This document shows, piece after piece, positions 37,129-46,562 of a stretch of 64,000 nt of DNA. Source of the stretch: DASQDN01 sp963825845. GTDB lineage: Bacteria; Acidobacteriota; Terriglobia; Bryobacterales; Bryobacteraceae. The stretch spans positions 1 to 64,000 of the forward strand of contig CAWGVL010000080.1 in assembly GCA_963825845.1 (NCBI GenBank), given 5' to 3'. The notes beneath the pieces were generated by a model. It saw nothing but the letters and a program-made list of their open reading frames with translations. It did no database searches and was not told where the DNA came from. The position numbers and the translations under genes are program-made. How positions within the stretch are numbered: position 1 is the first letter of the stretch; each line of letters opens with the position of its first letter.

Positions 37129-38034
37129 ATGCACATCCCCGACGGATTCTTATCCACGCCGGTGTGGGCGTCCTTAGGCGCAGTCAGTCTGCCGACCGTG
37201 GGAATCCTGGCCCGAAAAGCACAAGGACTCGAGGAACATGGCCGCGCGCCCTTGCTGGGCGTGATGGGAGCGTTTGTCTTCGCGGCGCAGATGGTGAATT
37301 TCCCCATTGCGGCCGGGACGAGCAGCCATCTTCTTGGAGGCGCGCTTCTGGCGTGCAGCGTGGGACCGGCTGCGGGCGTGGTTGTGATGACGGCCGTGCT
37401 TGCGATTCAGGCTTTTGTATTCCAGGACGGCGGCATCCTCGCTCTCGGGGCGAACATTTTCAACCTCGCGATTGCCGGAGTTCTGAGCGCCTATCTCCCC
37501 TATTACTTCTGGGGTGCCGGACGCTACCGGAAAGCCGCCATTTTTTCCGGAGCCGTGTTGTCCGTTCTTGTCAGCGCGGGTTTAGCTCTGTTGCAAATCC
37601 TCATGTCGGGCGTGCCGATTGCGATGCCTCTGGTGCGGTTATCGGCCGGGCTGTTCTTCGTTTCCGCAATCATCGAGGGATTTATCACCCTGGCGATTCT
37701 GCAGGCGATCGAGCGGATCAATCCGCAGTGGATCCAGCGGCCTGGGCGCGCGAGTGACCGCGTCCTCACGACTGTCGCTGTGATGGCTGTCATCCTCTCC
37801 TGCGCCGGATTCGTTGTCGCCTCCAATCATCCTGATACCTTGGAAGCTTTCGCGGAGCAATTAGGGCTCTCGTCGGCTGCGGCGCCCGTGCTGAGTCCAC
37901 TCGCCGACTACAAACTCGCGACAATTCAATCGAGCGACCTGGCCCAGGCTTCAGCCGGGTTGATCGGGCTCACAATGGTGTACTTCGTTTGTGTGCTCGT
38001 CGGACGGTACATCTCTCAGCGCAGGAGCACCTAG
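37129..38034 (+). CDS. nikM: Nickel/cobalt ECF transporter substrate-binding subunit with fused NikN
   Basis: CbiM/NikM-type membrane protein. The true start is MHIPDGFLSTPVWASLGAVS at 37129, whose N-terminal Met-His-Ile-Pro-Asp binds the metal. PIAAGTSSHLLGGALLACSV is the conserved core. A C-terminal extension with a periplasmic loop and helix (ADYKLATIQSSDLAQASAGL) replaces the separate NikN subunit. About 301 residues. Next to nikR, so nickel is likelier than cobalt. Confidence 0.92.
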   Translation: MHIPDGFLSTPVWASLGAVSLPTVGILARKAQGLEEHGRAPLLGVMGAFVFAAQMVNFPIAAGTSSHLLGGALLACSVGPAAGVVVMTAVLAIQAFVFQDGGILALGANIFNLAIAGVLSAYLPYYFWGAGRYRKAAIFSGAVLSVLVSAGLALLQILMSGVPIAMPLVRLSAGLFFVSAIIEGFITLAILQAIERINPQWIQRPGRASDRVLTTVAVMAVILSCAGFVVASNHPDTLEAFAEQLGLSSAAAPVLSPLADYKLATIQSSDLAQASAGLIGLTMVYFVCVLVGRYISQRRST

Positions 38035-38706
38035 TTGCGCTTTGCGGCCGTCGACGAGTGGAGCCATAAGAACACCTTCCTGCATCAACTCGATCCGCGA
38101 GCCAAGATCGTCGCCACGCTGATCGTTCTGTTCGCAGTCAGCCGCGGCAACCTGCTGGCGCCGACGGGGCTCATTCTGGCGGGTGTGGCGTTCGGGAAAC
38201 TCCCCATTGGAGCGGCCCTGCTCCGGGCGTGTGTCGCTTTACCATTTGCGTTCAGCTTTGCTGTTGCGACAGCGCTGTCCGGGCATGCGGAATCCGGCAT
38301 TGTCCTGGCGATTCGCAGCTACGTGTCGGCCCTCGCTGTCCTCGTCCTCATCGGTATTACGCCACTTCCTTCCATCCTTGAAGGATTCCGGCGGCTTGGA
38401 GCGCCTGCTATTCTGCTCGAAGTCATTCAATTCGTTCATCGATACCTGTTTCTGCTCGCCGAGCAGACACAAAGGATGGCCACAGCCGCGCGGGCGCGTG
38501 GAGCTCGCCGGAGTTTTGCAGCCGTCGCCGGCTCCGTCGGGGTATTATTCGCCCGCTCCTACGACCGGGCAGAAGCGATCCACCGATCCATGCTCGCGCG
38601 GGGGTATACGGGGTCATTACCGTCACGGGAGCGTCTGCGCTTCCGTATGGCCGATTTCTGCCTCGTTCTCATCGCCTGTGTGACGGCTCGCCTCGCGTTC
38701 GTATGA
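38035..38706 (+). CDS. nikQ: ECF transporter transmembrane subunit NikQ/CbiQ
   Basis: Couples the ATPase to NikM. 223 residues starting with TTG at 38035 directly after nikM. DEWSHKNTFLHQLDPRAKIV is the family N-terminus. ATAARARGARRSFAAVAGS and AEAIHRSMLARGYTG carry the two A-R-G coupling motifs. Stop overlaps the next ATG by four bases. Confidence 0.93.
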   Translation: MRFAAVDEWSHKNTFLHQLDPRAKIVATLIVLFAVSRGNLLAPTGLILAGVAFGKLPIGAALLRACVALPFAFSFAVATALSGHAESGIVLAIRSYVSALAVLVLIGITPLPSILEGFRRLGAPAILLEVIQFVHRYLFLLAEQTQRMATAARARGARRSFAAVAGSVGVLFARSYDRAEAIHRSMLARGYTGSLPSRERLRFRMADFCLVLIACVTARLAFV

Positions 38707-39395
38707 GTCTGATCGAGGTGCTCGGCCTTCGCTTTGCTTACCCTGACGGTTTCGTAGCATTGGATGGGGTCGATTTCTACCTCGAACCCGGCGAAACTGT
38801 CGTCCTCCTCGGAGCGAACGGATCAGGAAAGACGACGTTTATCCTTTGCCTCGCCGGACTGCTGCAGGCAGCCTCGGGGTCCGTCCGGATTGCGGGCAGG
38901 GACCTCACAAAGCAGAACGCAGCCGATCTGAGGACTCAACTGGGGGTGGTCTTCCAGGATGCCGACGACCAGCTTTTCATGCCTACGGTACTCGACGATG
39001 TTATGTTTGGGCCCCTGAATCGCGGAGTCGACCGTCGGCAGGCGGAGCGTGCATCGATTCAGGCCTTACAGCGGGTCGGTATTCAGGACGGCTACAATCG
39101 TCCGCCATATCACCTTAGCGCTGGCGAGAAGAGACGGGTGGCGATTGCGGGGGTGCTTGCGATGAATCCACAGGTGCTGGTGCTGGACGAACCGACTACT
39201 TACCTTGATCCACCCGGGCAGCGCGACTTAGTAAGTGTCTTGCGCGAATTGCCGCAGGCGAAAATCCTCGTGACTCACGATGTACGCTTTGCGCAGGCTC
39301 TTGGCGCGCGCGCCGTATTTTTCGATCACGGGAAGGTGGCGGGATTGGGCTCCGTCGCCGACGTCGTCGAAAAGTTCAATTGGAATTTGCGGTAG
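38703..39395 (+). CDS. nikO: ECF transporter ATPase NikO/CbiO
   Basis: ABC ATPase powering nickel import. Walker A VVLLGANGSGKTTFILCL, Q-loop GVVFQDADDQLFMPTV, signature PYHLSAGEKRRVAIAG, Walker B VLVLDEPTTYLDP, H-loop ILVTHDVRFA. 230 residues. The reading frame overlaps the stop of the following opposite-strand gene by 20 bases. Completes a nikMQO operon. Confidence 0.95.
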   Translation: MSLIEVLGLRFAYPDGFVALDGVDFYLEPGETVVLLGANGSGKTTFILCLAGLLQAASGSVRIAGRDLTKQNAADLRTQLGVVFQDADDQLFMPTVLDDVMFGPLNRGVDRRQAERASIQALQRVGIQDGYNRPPYHLSAGEKRRVAIAGVLAMNPQVLVLDEPTTYLDPPGQRDLVSVLRELPQAKILVTHDVRFAQALGARAVFFDHGKVAGLGSVADVVEKFNWNLR

Positions 39396-39639
39396 ATTTA
39401 CGGTATTCTGCCCAACGTTTTTTTTGAGCGGTCGCAATACGCTTGCGCGCTTCCGGGCTAAGAGTCCGTTTTTTGCCGCCGTTATGCGCAGGCTCCGTAT
39501 GTGTTCGCGACCGCTTACCCAAGCGGTTTCGAATCTCCAGAATCTGGGCCTCTATCCGGCTCTTCTGAAGCTCCAAACCCTCGAGAGCCGCTTCGAGTAC
39601 GAGCGGGTCATCCAAGGTTTTCAGGATCTTCGGCATCAA
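39376..39639 (-). CDS. Small basic coiled-coil protein, unknown
   Basis: 87 residues. A helical first half (LEAALEGLELQKSRIEAQIL, EIRNRLGKRS) is followed by a basic motif GGKKRTLSPEARKRIATAQK and KRWAEYRK. The S-P-E-A-R-x-R-I-x-x-A-Q-x-x-R-W pattern recurs in short acidobacterial proteins and looks DNA-binding. No verified function. It lies five bases before the dtd stop on the same strand as dtd. Confidence 0.6.
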   Translation of the reverse strand: MMPKILKTLDDPLVLEAALEGLELQKSRIEAQILEIRNRLGKRSRTHTEPAHNGGKKRTLSPEARKRIATAQKKRWAEYRKSTANSN

Positions 39640-39643
39640 CCAC

Positions 39644-40102
39644 TTACTCCGCCGGAGTAAGTTTACCAGATTCGCATACTAAAGTAACAGGCCCATCATT
39701 TATCAAACTTACTTTCATAGAGGCTTGAAACACCCCGGTATCGACACGAATGCCCGTGCGGCGGACTTGAGTGACAAAATAATTATAGAGTTCGACCGCA
39801 AATTCCGGAGGCGCCGCCTGGTCGAAACTTGGCCGCATTCCCTTGCGGCAATCACCGTAAAGAGTGAACTGAGAGACAACAAGCAGGGATCCCTCGCAAT
39901 CCATGACGTTCCGGTTCATCTTGCCGTCGTCGTCGTTGAATATCCTCAGACCCGCGACCTTACGCGCGAGATAGTCGGCATCTTGTTTAGTGTCTTGGCG
40001 TTGCACACCAAGCAGCACAAGGAGACCGTGTTTGATCGCTCCGGTTACGCGTCCGTCCACCTCAACACTCGCCTCGGTGACCCGTTGTATGACTGCTCGC
40101 AT
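39644..40102 (-). CDS. dtd: D-aminoacyl-tRNA deacylase
   Basis: Removes D-amino acids (and glycine from tRNA-Ala) mischarged on tRNA. ATG at 40102 gives MRAVIQRVTEASVEVDGRVT. VVSQFTLYGDCRKGMRPSFD is the S-Q-F-T-L-Y catalytic motif. SLINDGPVTLVCESG carries the cross-subunit Gly-cisPro motif. 152 residues. Upstream 12 codons are unneeded. Confidence 0.96.
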   Translation of the reverse strand: MRAVIQRVTEASVEVDGRVTGAIKHGLLVLLGVQRQDTKQDADYLARKVAGLRIFNDDDGKMNRNVMDCEGSLLVVSQFTLYGDCRKGMRPSFDQAAPPEFAVELYNYFVTQVRRTGIRVDTGVFQASMKVSLINDGPVTLVCESGKLTPAE

Positions 40103-40136
40103 TGAACCCCATGGTATAAGTAACGAGATCGCGTCC

Positions 40137-41141
40137 ATGATCGAGACTTACGCCTACGCTAGAGCCGGGTTACTTGGAAACCCGAGTGACGGTTACTTCG
40201 GCAAAACAATCGCTGTTTTAGTCCGAAATTTTCGGGCGCGTGTCCTGCTGTATCCCAGTTCACGACTCGAAATCAAGCCATCGAAGGCTGATATGCCCGT
40301 GTTCGACAGCCTTGACGAACTGTATTCAACGACACGGTGGCGCGGATACTATGGCGGGATCCGGATTTTGCAGGCGCTGATCGTCAGGCTGCTCGATTAC
40401 TGCCGTGAGAACGGGTGCGAACTCGACCACCGTAATTTCACCCTCGAATACGAATCGACCATTCCGCTTCGGCTCGGAATGGGCGGTTCAAGCGCCATCA
40501 TCACGGCGGCTCTTCGAGCGCTGTGCGAGTACTTCCATCTCGACATTCCGCTGCCGGTTCAGGCCAAACTCGCGCTTGAAACCGAGACCCGCGAAATCGG
40601 TGTGCCGGCGGGTCCGCAGGACCGCGTCATCCAGGTCTATGAAGGCGTGGTCTACATGGATTTTCGGCGCGATCTCATGGAATGCCGCGGCTTCGGAGAA
40701 TATGAACGCCTGGACCCGGGCCTCCTTCCGAATATCTACCTCGCCTACCGCACCAGCCTCAGTGAAGGCACGGAGGTATTCCATAACAATGTTCGCGAAC
40801 GATGGCGGGCCGGCGATCCGAGTGTGGTCAGCGCGATGAACACCTGGGCTTCGTATGCGGAGCAGGGCCGTAACGCGCTGCTCGCTCGTGACCATGACGC
40901 GCTCGATAAGCTCATAAACGCCAATTTTGACCTCAGACAGCAGTTGTACCGGATAAGCGAGGGCAACCTCGAAATGATCCGCACCGCCCGGCAGTGTGGC
41001 GCGTCGGCAAACTTCGCAGGTTCCGGTGGAGCGATCGTTGGGACTTACCGCGATGAAGCCGTATTTCAGAACATCTCGGATGCAATGGCAAGGATCGGTG
41101 TAGCTGTGATTAAGCCGACGATCCTTCCGCCATCTCGGTAA
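40137..41141 (+). CDS. GHMP kinase, glucuronokinase-like
   Basis: Small-molecule kinase. ATG at 40137 (MIETYAYARAGLLGNPSDGY) places the P-x-R-x-G-L-x-G-N-P-S-D motif at residue 7. The ATP loop is PLRLGMGGSSAIITAALRAL, and CGASANFAGSGGAIVGTYRD is the third GHMP motif. The N-P-S-D-G-Y form matches plant glucuronokinase and mevalonate-kinase-like sugar kinases, so a uronic-acid or sugar substrate is plausible but unproven. 334 residues, intact. It diverges from dtd. Confidence 0.82.
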   Translation: MIETYAYARAGLLGNPSDGYFGKTIAVLVRNFRARVLLYPSSRLEIKPSKADMPVFDSLDELYSTTRWRGYYGGIRILQALIVRLLDYCRENGCELDHRNFTLEYESTIPLRLGMGGSSAIITAALRALCEYFHLDIPLPVQAKLALETETREIGVPAGPQDRVIQVYEGVVYMDFRRDLMECRGFGEYERLDPGLLPNIYLAYRTSLSEGTEVFHNNVRERWRAGDPSVVSAMNTWASYAEQGRNALLARDHDALDKLINANFDLRQQLYRISEGNLEMIRTARQCGASANFAGSGGAIVGTYRDEAVFQNISDAMARIGVAVIKPTILPPSR

Positions 41142-41208
41142 TATCCGAAGGCGCTCTAGGGGCTTCCGTATATTACAGCACGGGAAATCCGTAACTATAA
41201 TCCAACCT

Positions 41209-41496
41209 ATGATCTACAAGAGCCGGTCTCGGCATTCACGAGCGCCCGGTGGTTACCTGCAGTTCCGCAGTTCGGACCTGTCCACGGTATACGGCTATGG
41301 TGAGGGTGATTACATCCAGCTACGTGACGAATTCGGCAGCATTTGGATCGGATGCGCCACGCGTGAGGACGATAGCGAACTCGTGCGCTATCGTTTCCGG
41401 GATTCGAATGGGCGTTCAATCTCGGGCATCTCCGACTCTCATGGTGTCCTCCTCCGCGACGAACGAGGCAACACCTGGCGCGGTTTCGTAGATTGA
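41209..41496 (+). CDS. Hypothetical protein, beta-rich
   Basis: 95 residues, charged and rich in Gly, Asp and Arg: GYLQFRSSDLSTVYGYGEGD, then YIQLRDEFGSIWIGCATRED. RDSNGRSISGISDSHGVLLR, with DERGNTWRGFVD, repeats the same R-D-x-x-G-x-x-W-x-G unit. The two halves look like an internal duplication of a beta-hairpin (YIQLRDEFGSIWIGC and VLLRDERGNTWRGF). No signal peptide. Unknown function. It precedes the HK/RR pair. Confidence 0.5.
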   Translation: MIYKSRSRHSRAPGGYLQFRSSDLSTVYGYGEGDYIQLRDEFGSIWIGCATREDDSELVRYRFRDSNGRSISGISDSHGVLLRDERGNTWRGFVD

Positions 41497-41560
41497 GCTT
41501 CTGTAAAGTCTTGTAAACTCCGAACCCATGCGGCTCCTACTCGGGCTCTAATGAAGGTAG

Positions 41561-43126
41561 ATGCGCCATCGCGCCGGATTCTGGGTGCTGGTATCCCTCG
41601 TCGGAGTCCTGTGCTTTCTTGGATATCTGCAGTATCGCTGGATTGACCGGCTTGCTAAAGACGAACATGAGCGGCAACAGCAGTCGCTCCGCACAGCGAT
41701 CGCTCGGATTGCGTCTGCCTTTGATGTTGAGGTAACACGCGCGCACATCGCGTTCGCGCCGGGTCCGCCGCAACTCGACAACGCCGCGTTCTGGGCGGAC
41801 CGCATCCAGACCTGGAACGAGTTCGCTCCGTATCCTCGGATGATAAAGGAGGTGTACTTCACCGAGGGAAGCCAGACGTTTCGAGTCACGTCTTCCGGCG
41901 TTGTTCCAGCCGAAGGCGCCATCCAAACCGGAAACGATCCTGTTTCGGTCGTGCCGATGGGACGCCCTGACATGGAACCGGCGATGCGGACAATCGTCTT
42001 CGATGGGGAGTACATTCAGCGCGAACTCCTGCCGAAACTCACGTCGCGGCACCTGAACACCGAACGTTTTGGATTGCGCGTGCTGGCCGGGGAGCAGTCG
42101 GTCTATTCGGTGAATGAGTTTCGGAGCGAAGCCACAACCAGAATGTTCGCGTTTCGCCCGGAATGCTTCAGCGGGCCCCCGGGCCGCGGCCGGCGGCATG
42201 GCCCCCCGCCATGGTTCGATGGTGGAGCGAGCCTCATCGCCCGCAGCGATGTCACTTGTATTGACGCGCCACCGGGCCGGGAACCCGGCCGCTGGACGCT
42301 CGAAGCGGGACCTTCCACCTCGACTGTTACAGGGCTCCATGAGTTCCGAACCCGAAGCCTGTTGCTGAGCTTCGGCGTCCTTGCGGTTCTGGCAACCGGT
42401 ATCGGAATGCTGGGCCTTTATGCGCACCGCGCACAATTGCTCGCCCAACGGCAAATGGAATTCGCGATGGCTGTTTCTCACGAACTGCGGACTCCACTCA
42501 CCATCATCCGGGTGGCGGCGGACAATCTCTCAGAAGGGTTGGTTTCCGACCCAAAGAAATATGGCGAGATGATTCGTCGCGAGACGATTCGGCTTTCGGA
42601 CATGGTGGAGCAGGTCCTGGTCTTCGCTCGCACTCACCGGGCCGATATCAACCCGCACTTTGAGTCTGTCTTGCCCGCGGACGTGATCGACCGTGCCTTG
42701 TCTGCAGTCGGCCCTTCGCTCGACTCGGCGGGCATGCGAATTGAGCGTGATGTCGCTGACGATCTGCCGCCAATGCATGCCGACGCGAATCTCGTGAGTG
42801 CGGGAATCCAGAACCTGTTGATCAATGCTGCCAAATATGCGGGCTCGGGCGGCGTCGTGAGGGTGCGTGCCGAACAGAGAGAGCAGTCTCAGGTCAGCAT
42901 CGTAGTCGAAGACGATGGCCCTGGAGTTCGCCAAGCTGAATTGGATCGTATTTTCACCCCCTTCTATCGTGGGTCTGACGCGGCGAACTCACGCGTCCCT
43001 GGTCTGGGCTTGGGACTGCATCTCGTTAAACGGATTGCCGAGGCTCACGGAGGATTCGTCCGCGCCGAAAATCGCACGGGCAGAGGGTTTGAGATTGAGA
43101 TGAGGATACCTGCTGTTGAATCCTAA
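41561..43126 (+). CDS. Sensor histidine kinase (HisKA type)
   Basis: 521 residues. An N-terminal helix (VLVSLVGVLCFLGYL) and a second at about 266-285 (LLLSFGVLAVLATGIGMLGL) bound a roughly 230-residue periplasmic domain containing a low-complexity Pro/Gly/Arg stretch. The H-box is AVSHELRTPLTIIRVAAD (His about 307). The ATPase has NLLINAAKYAGSG, VVEDDGPGV and GLGLGLHLVKRIAEAHGG. Signal unknown. Overlaps the response regulator start by 11 bases. Confidence 0.93.
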   Translation: MRHRAGFWVLVSLVGVLCFLGYLQYRWIDRLAKDEHERQQQSLRTAIARIASAFDVEVTRAHIAFAPGPPQLDNAAFWADRIQTWNEFAPYPRMIKEVYFTEGSQTFRVTSSGVVPAEGAIQTGNDPVSVVPMGRPDMEPAMRTIVFDGEYIQRELLPKLTSRHLNTERFGLRVLAGEQSVYSVNEFRSEATTRMFAFRPECFSGPPGRGRRHGPPPWFDGGASLIARSDVTCIDAPPGREPGRWTLEAGPSTSTVTGLHEFRTRSLLLSFGVLAVLATGIGMLGLYAHRAQLLAQRQMEFAMAVSHELRTPLTIIRVAADNLSEGLVSDPKKYGEMIRRETIRLSDMVEQVLVFARTHRADINPHFESVLPADVIDRALSAVGPSLDSAGMRIERDVADDLPPMHADANLVSAGIQNLLINAAKYAGSGGVVRVRAEQREQSQVSIVVEDDGPGVRQAELDRIFTPFYRGSDAANSRVPGLGLGLHLVKRIAEAHGGFVRAENRTGRGFEIEMRIPAVES

Positions 43127-43805
43127 GTTGTTACTCGTCGAAGATGAACCGTCCCTGGCGATAGTTCTCGCTGATCGTTTGGAGCGTGAAGGGTACTCCG
43201 TTGCAACCGTCGATAACGGAAACGCGGCGATCGCGACGGCGTTGCGCGACGGGTTCGATGTGATGGTGCTCGACGTCATGATCCCCGGACGAAACGGGTT
43301 TGAGGTGTGCCGCGAATTGCGATCGCAGGGCTCGACCGTGCCCATTCTGATGCTTACCGCCCGTGGGGAGGTCAAGGACCGCGTTGCCGGTTTGAAGACG
43401 GGCGCTGATGACTATCTCACCAAACCGTTCGATACGACTGAATTGCTGGCGCGAATCGAAGCCCTGCTCAGGCGATCCCAACACTCCCCCGTCAGTTCCC
43501 TTACGTACCAGTTCTCAGGCATCCATGTGAACACCCGGCGTCGCGAGGTGTTGCGGAAGGGCGAGCCGGTGACGCTTTCGGCGAAGGAGTATCAACTGCT
43601 ATGTTATCTGCTGGAGCGGCCGGGCATGGTCGTCTCTCGAGATGAATTGCTAGAGCAGGTGTGGGGCTACCGGGCAATCACAAACACCCGCACGGTCGAT
43701 GTCCACTTGGCGCAGTTGCGAAGCAAACTCGAGGAAGATCCCCGGCAGCCTCGTCACCTCCTGACAGTCCATGGGTCCGGTTACAAATTCGTCCGCGAGT
43801 CATAA
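43116..43805 (+). CDS. OmpR/PhoB-family response regulator
   Basis: Starts with TTG at 43116 (MNPKLLLVEDEPSLAIVLAD). The phospho-Asp is in DVMVLDVMIPGRNGFE (about residue 52), with PILMLTARGE and DDYLTKPFDTTELLARI. The winged-helix output has VTLSAKEYQLLCYLLERPGM and TRTVDVHLAQLRSKLEEDP. 229 residues. Pairs with the preceding kinase; a Spy-like gene follows and may be its target. Confidence 0.95.
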   Translation: MNPKLLLVEDEPSLAIVLADRLEREGYSVATVDNGNAAIATALRDGFDVMVLDVMIPGRNGFEVCRELRSQGSTVPILMLTARGEVKDRVAGLKTGADDYLTKPFDTTELLARIEALLRRSQHSPVSSLTYQFSGIHVNTRRREVLRKGEPVTLSAKEYQLLCYLLERPGMVVSRDELLEQVWGYRAITNTRTVDVHLAQLRSKLEEDPRQPRHLLTVHGSGYKFVRES

Positions 43806-43893
43806 AGGCTGAATTTACAAAGGCTTTACAGGGTAGAGGTCAACTTCTTTCCTCCCGCTGCGTTTAACAAAGTGGAGGTTGTTTACAAACCGC

Positions 43894-44367
43894 ATGAAAA
43901 AGACTTTCGTTGCCGCGATACTCGCATTGGCTGCTACAACCGGAATCTATGCGCAAGGGCAGGGCCGCCCGGATCGCGGCGGTACCCCGCCAACGGCCGA
44001 GCAGATGATTGAACGCCGCGTGCAACGGCTCACCACGTTGCTGACGTTGGAGAGCTCGCAGCAACAGCAGGCGAAAACGATCTTCACGGATGAAGCCACG
44101 GCCGCCCAAGCGCTCCGCACGACGGCGCAGACGGCCCACGAAGCGCTGGATACCGCTATGAAGTCCGGCGCGTCCGATGCCCAGATCGACCAGCTCGCCG
44201 CCCAGGTGGGCACGATACAAGGCCAATCGCTTGCGATTCATGCCAAAGCCCAAACGAAGTTCCGTTTGATCCTCACCGCCGCGCAAAAAGAAAAACTGGA
44301 CGCTGCGGGCGACCACGGTCCAGGCGGGCCGGGAGGATTTCCCGGACGCGGAGGCCCGAGATTCTAA
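43894..44367 (+). CDS. Periplasmic Spy/CpxP-like protein
   Basis: 157 residues from the ATG at 43894 (MKKTFVAAILALAATTGIYA, signal peptide). A helical Q-rich core (TLLTLESSQQQQAKTIFTDE) and RLILTAAQKEKLDAAG resemble the L-T-x-x-Q repeats of Spy-type chaperones. It ends in a Gly/Pro tail (GPGGPGGFPGRGGPRF). It comes right after the HK/RR pair, and in other bacteria such proteins answer to envelope-stress systems, so a regulon link is plausible. A terminator follows at 44414. Confidence 0.78.
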   Translation: MKKTFVAAILALAATTGIYAQGQGRPDRGGTPPTAEQMIERRVQRLTTLLTLESSQQQQAKTIFTDEATAAQALRTTAQTAHEALDTAMKSGASDAQIDQLAAQVGTIQGQSLAIHAKAQTKFRLILTAAQKEKLDAAGDHGPGGPGGFPGRGGPRF

Positions 44368-44413
44368 GCACTTCCTGACCTGACACACTCACTGACCATT
44401 TTTCTTCCCGACA

Positions 44414-44454
44414 GCCCGTTCGCCCGGTACACCCAGTCCGAACGGGCCTTTTTC
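44414..44454 (+). terminator. Intrinsic terminator after the Spy-like gene
   Basis: GCCCGTTCG at 44414-44422 pairs with CGAACGGGC at 44439-44447 around a 16-base loop, followed by CTTTTTC. A clear rho-independent terminator, 47 bases after the stop. Confidence 0.8.
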
Positions 44455-44473
44455 TATCTGCTTTGATAGGTAC

Positions 44474-45108
44474 ATGGATCTGTCGGAGCTCCGAATCAGC
44501 TACACGAAAGCGGGATTGGTGGAGACGGACGCCGATCCTGATCCGGTAAGCCAGTTCAGAATATGGATGGATCAAGCAATCGCGATTGGCTTGCTCGAGC
44601 CGAACGCGATGACTCTGGCGACAACCGATGCTTCCGGTCAGCCCGATGTCCGAATCGTTCTGCTGAAGGCTTTCGATGAGAGCGGGTTCGTTTTCTACAC
44701 GAACTATGAAAGCCGAAAGGCTCGTGAGATCGACCACAACGCTCATGTCTCGCTGTTGTTTTACTGGGGAGAACTGGAACGCCAGGTCCGTATCGCCGGA
44801 GTGGCTGTTCGTGTTTCGGAAGCCGAGTCCGATGAATACTTCCAGAGCCGGCCGGTAGGACACCAACTCGGAGCGTGGGTGTCGAACCAGAGTACGGTTA
44901 TCGCGTGCCGTCAGGTACTCGAGGACCGTCTAGCGAACCTGTCCAGGCAATTCGAGTCTGTCCCAATTCCTCGTCCTCCACACTGGGAGGCTTCCGAGTA
45001 GCGCCTCACGTAATCGAGTTTTGGCAGGGGCGGCCCAATCGACTGCACGATCGCCTGGAGTATCGCCGGTCGGGCGATGCTTGGGTTATTCGACGGCTTT
45101 CACCTTGA
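44474..45108 (+). CDS. pdxH: Pyridoxamine 5'-phosphate oxidase, one frameshift
   Basis: FMN enzyme making pyridoxal phosphate. MDLSELRISYTKAGLVETDA is the family N-terminus. PNAMTLATTDASGQPDVRIV, LLKAFDESGFVFYTNYESRK, VSLLFYWGELERQVRIAGVA and EAESDEYFQSRPVGHQLGAW follow. A slip at about 45,000 moves from ...WEASE to GGFRVAPHVIEFWQGRPNRL, then HDRLEYRR and VIRRLSP, the C-terminal signature. About 211 residues. Convergent with the sulfatase. Confidence 0.95.
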
Positions 45109-45188
45109 TTCCGGAGCGCCGCGCCAGAGCGCGATGCAGGCAGCCATCGCTGATCGAAGCGCTCATCCCTTAATCGATCGGACGTCAC

Positions 45189-46528
45189 TTACGCGTGACC
45201 TGGCTCGCCGCCTCGGTCATGAGTTTCCTTCGTCCAAGTGTCGAGTTGCTGCGCCATCCGTTTAACGGTGCTCGCGTGCCGGCTGTCGCCTGCCAATTGT
45301 TCACCTCATGCGGATCGGTCTTCGTGTCGTAGAACTCGATTGCGGGCTTTCTCGGCTGCATGAACAACTCCTGCGTCGCATTCAGTTTGTGTTCGGCGTA
45401 CAGCCGCTTCATTGCATTCAGCGTCGGATATTGCGTCTCGATGTATTCGTTGTGCTGCGTATAGGGACGCTCCGGCATCAGATTGCGGATATATTTATAG
45501 CGCTCATCGCGCACGCAGCGGATCCGATCGACGGTCATGTCACAGCGATCGCGCGCCGCCACGATGTGATCCCGCGGCTTCGCGCGATCTCCATAAAGCG
45601 GACGGCCATGGAAAAGCGTTGGGAGCGGTAGCCCGGCGGCTCTCACAGTTGTGGCAGTCATGTCCAGCGATAAAACGGGATCCTTGCGTACCGTTCCGGG
45701 CTTCACGACGCCCGGCCATCGCAGCATCATGGGAACGTGAATGCCGGCGTCGTACAGCCACTGCTTGCCTCGCAAAAGACAGCGGCCGTTGTCGCCCATG
45801 AAGAAGATGATAGTATCGTCGAGCAGACCATCCCTCTTCAGTTCCGCCAGCAGCACACCGACCTTACGGTCGAGCAGATTGACCGTGTCGAGGTAGTTTG
45901 CGAACTCGTCGCGGATGACCGGATCGTCGGCGTAGTAGGGAGGAAGGGGAACAGATTTCGGATCTACGACCTTTGACTGTTTCCGCGCCTCGACGAAAGC
46001 CGGTCCCTTATGAGTTTCCGTGAAATTGATCTGCGCATAGAAAGGCTGACCGGGCTTTCGCTCGCGCCAATGAGTGCCGTCGAAGGGTTTGGGTGCAGTG
46101 AAGTTGAAGTCGGTTTTACCGCTGCCGCGAACCCCTGGGGCCACTTCGAGGATGTTTGCAGTGAAGTATCCCTGTTTCCGCAATCTCTCGGACACGAGTG
46201 CAACACCGTTCGGAAGCTGATAGCCATCCTCGCGATGGCTCCGGTGGTTATGCGTTCCCGTGGCCGTCTGGTACACCCCGGTATTGAAGGCCGAGCGGCT
46301 AGCCGAACAAACCGGAGCCGTCGTGAACGCGGCAGCGAACCGGGCGCCTTCGGATGCGAATTGATCCAGGTTCGGTGTCTCGACAATCGGGTACCCATAG
46401 CAATGGAGTTGCGGCCCCAAATCTTCGGCGAGAATCCAAAGGATGTTTGGCCGGTCAGAACGACCGTGAAGGATTGCGGGAAAGGCGCCTGTGGCGGCGC
46501 AAAGCAGCTCGCGGCGATTCAGCGGCAT
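45189..46528 (-). CDS. Sulfatase, type I, Tat-exported, one frameshift near the end
   Basis: Hydrolyses sulfate esters using a formylglycine. ATG at 46528 gives MPLNRRELLCAATGAFPAIL, a twin-arginine-like signal. NILWILAEDLGPQLHCYG supplies the metal Asp pair. PVCSASRSAFNTGVYQTATG carries C-x-A-S-R, the Cys to be converted. FFMGDNGRCLLRGKQWLYDA holds metal D-N and Lys. A late slip, after NNWQATAG, means the true tail is TWTKETHDRGGEPGHA with a TAA at 45189-45191. About 446 residues. The longer frame from 46621 is non-coding. Substrate unknown; no maturase is in the window. Confidence 0.9.
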
Positions 46529-46562
46529 GGAACCGTTCCATTCTATGCCGAGCCTCGACTGG

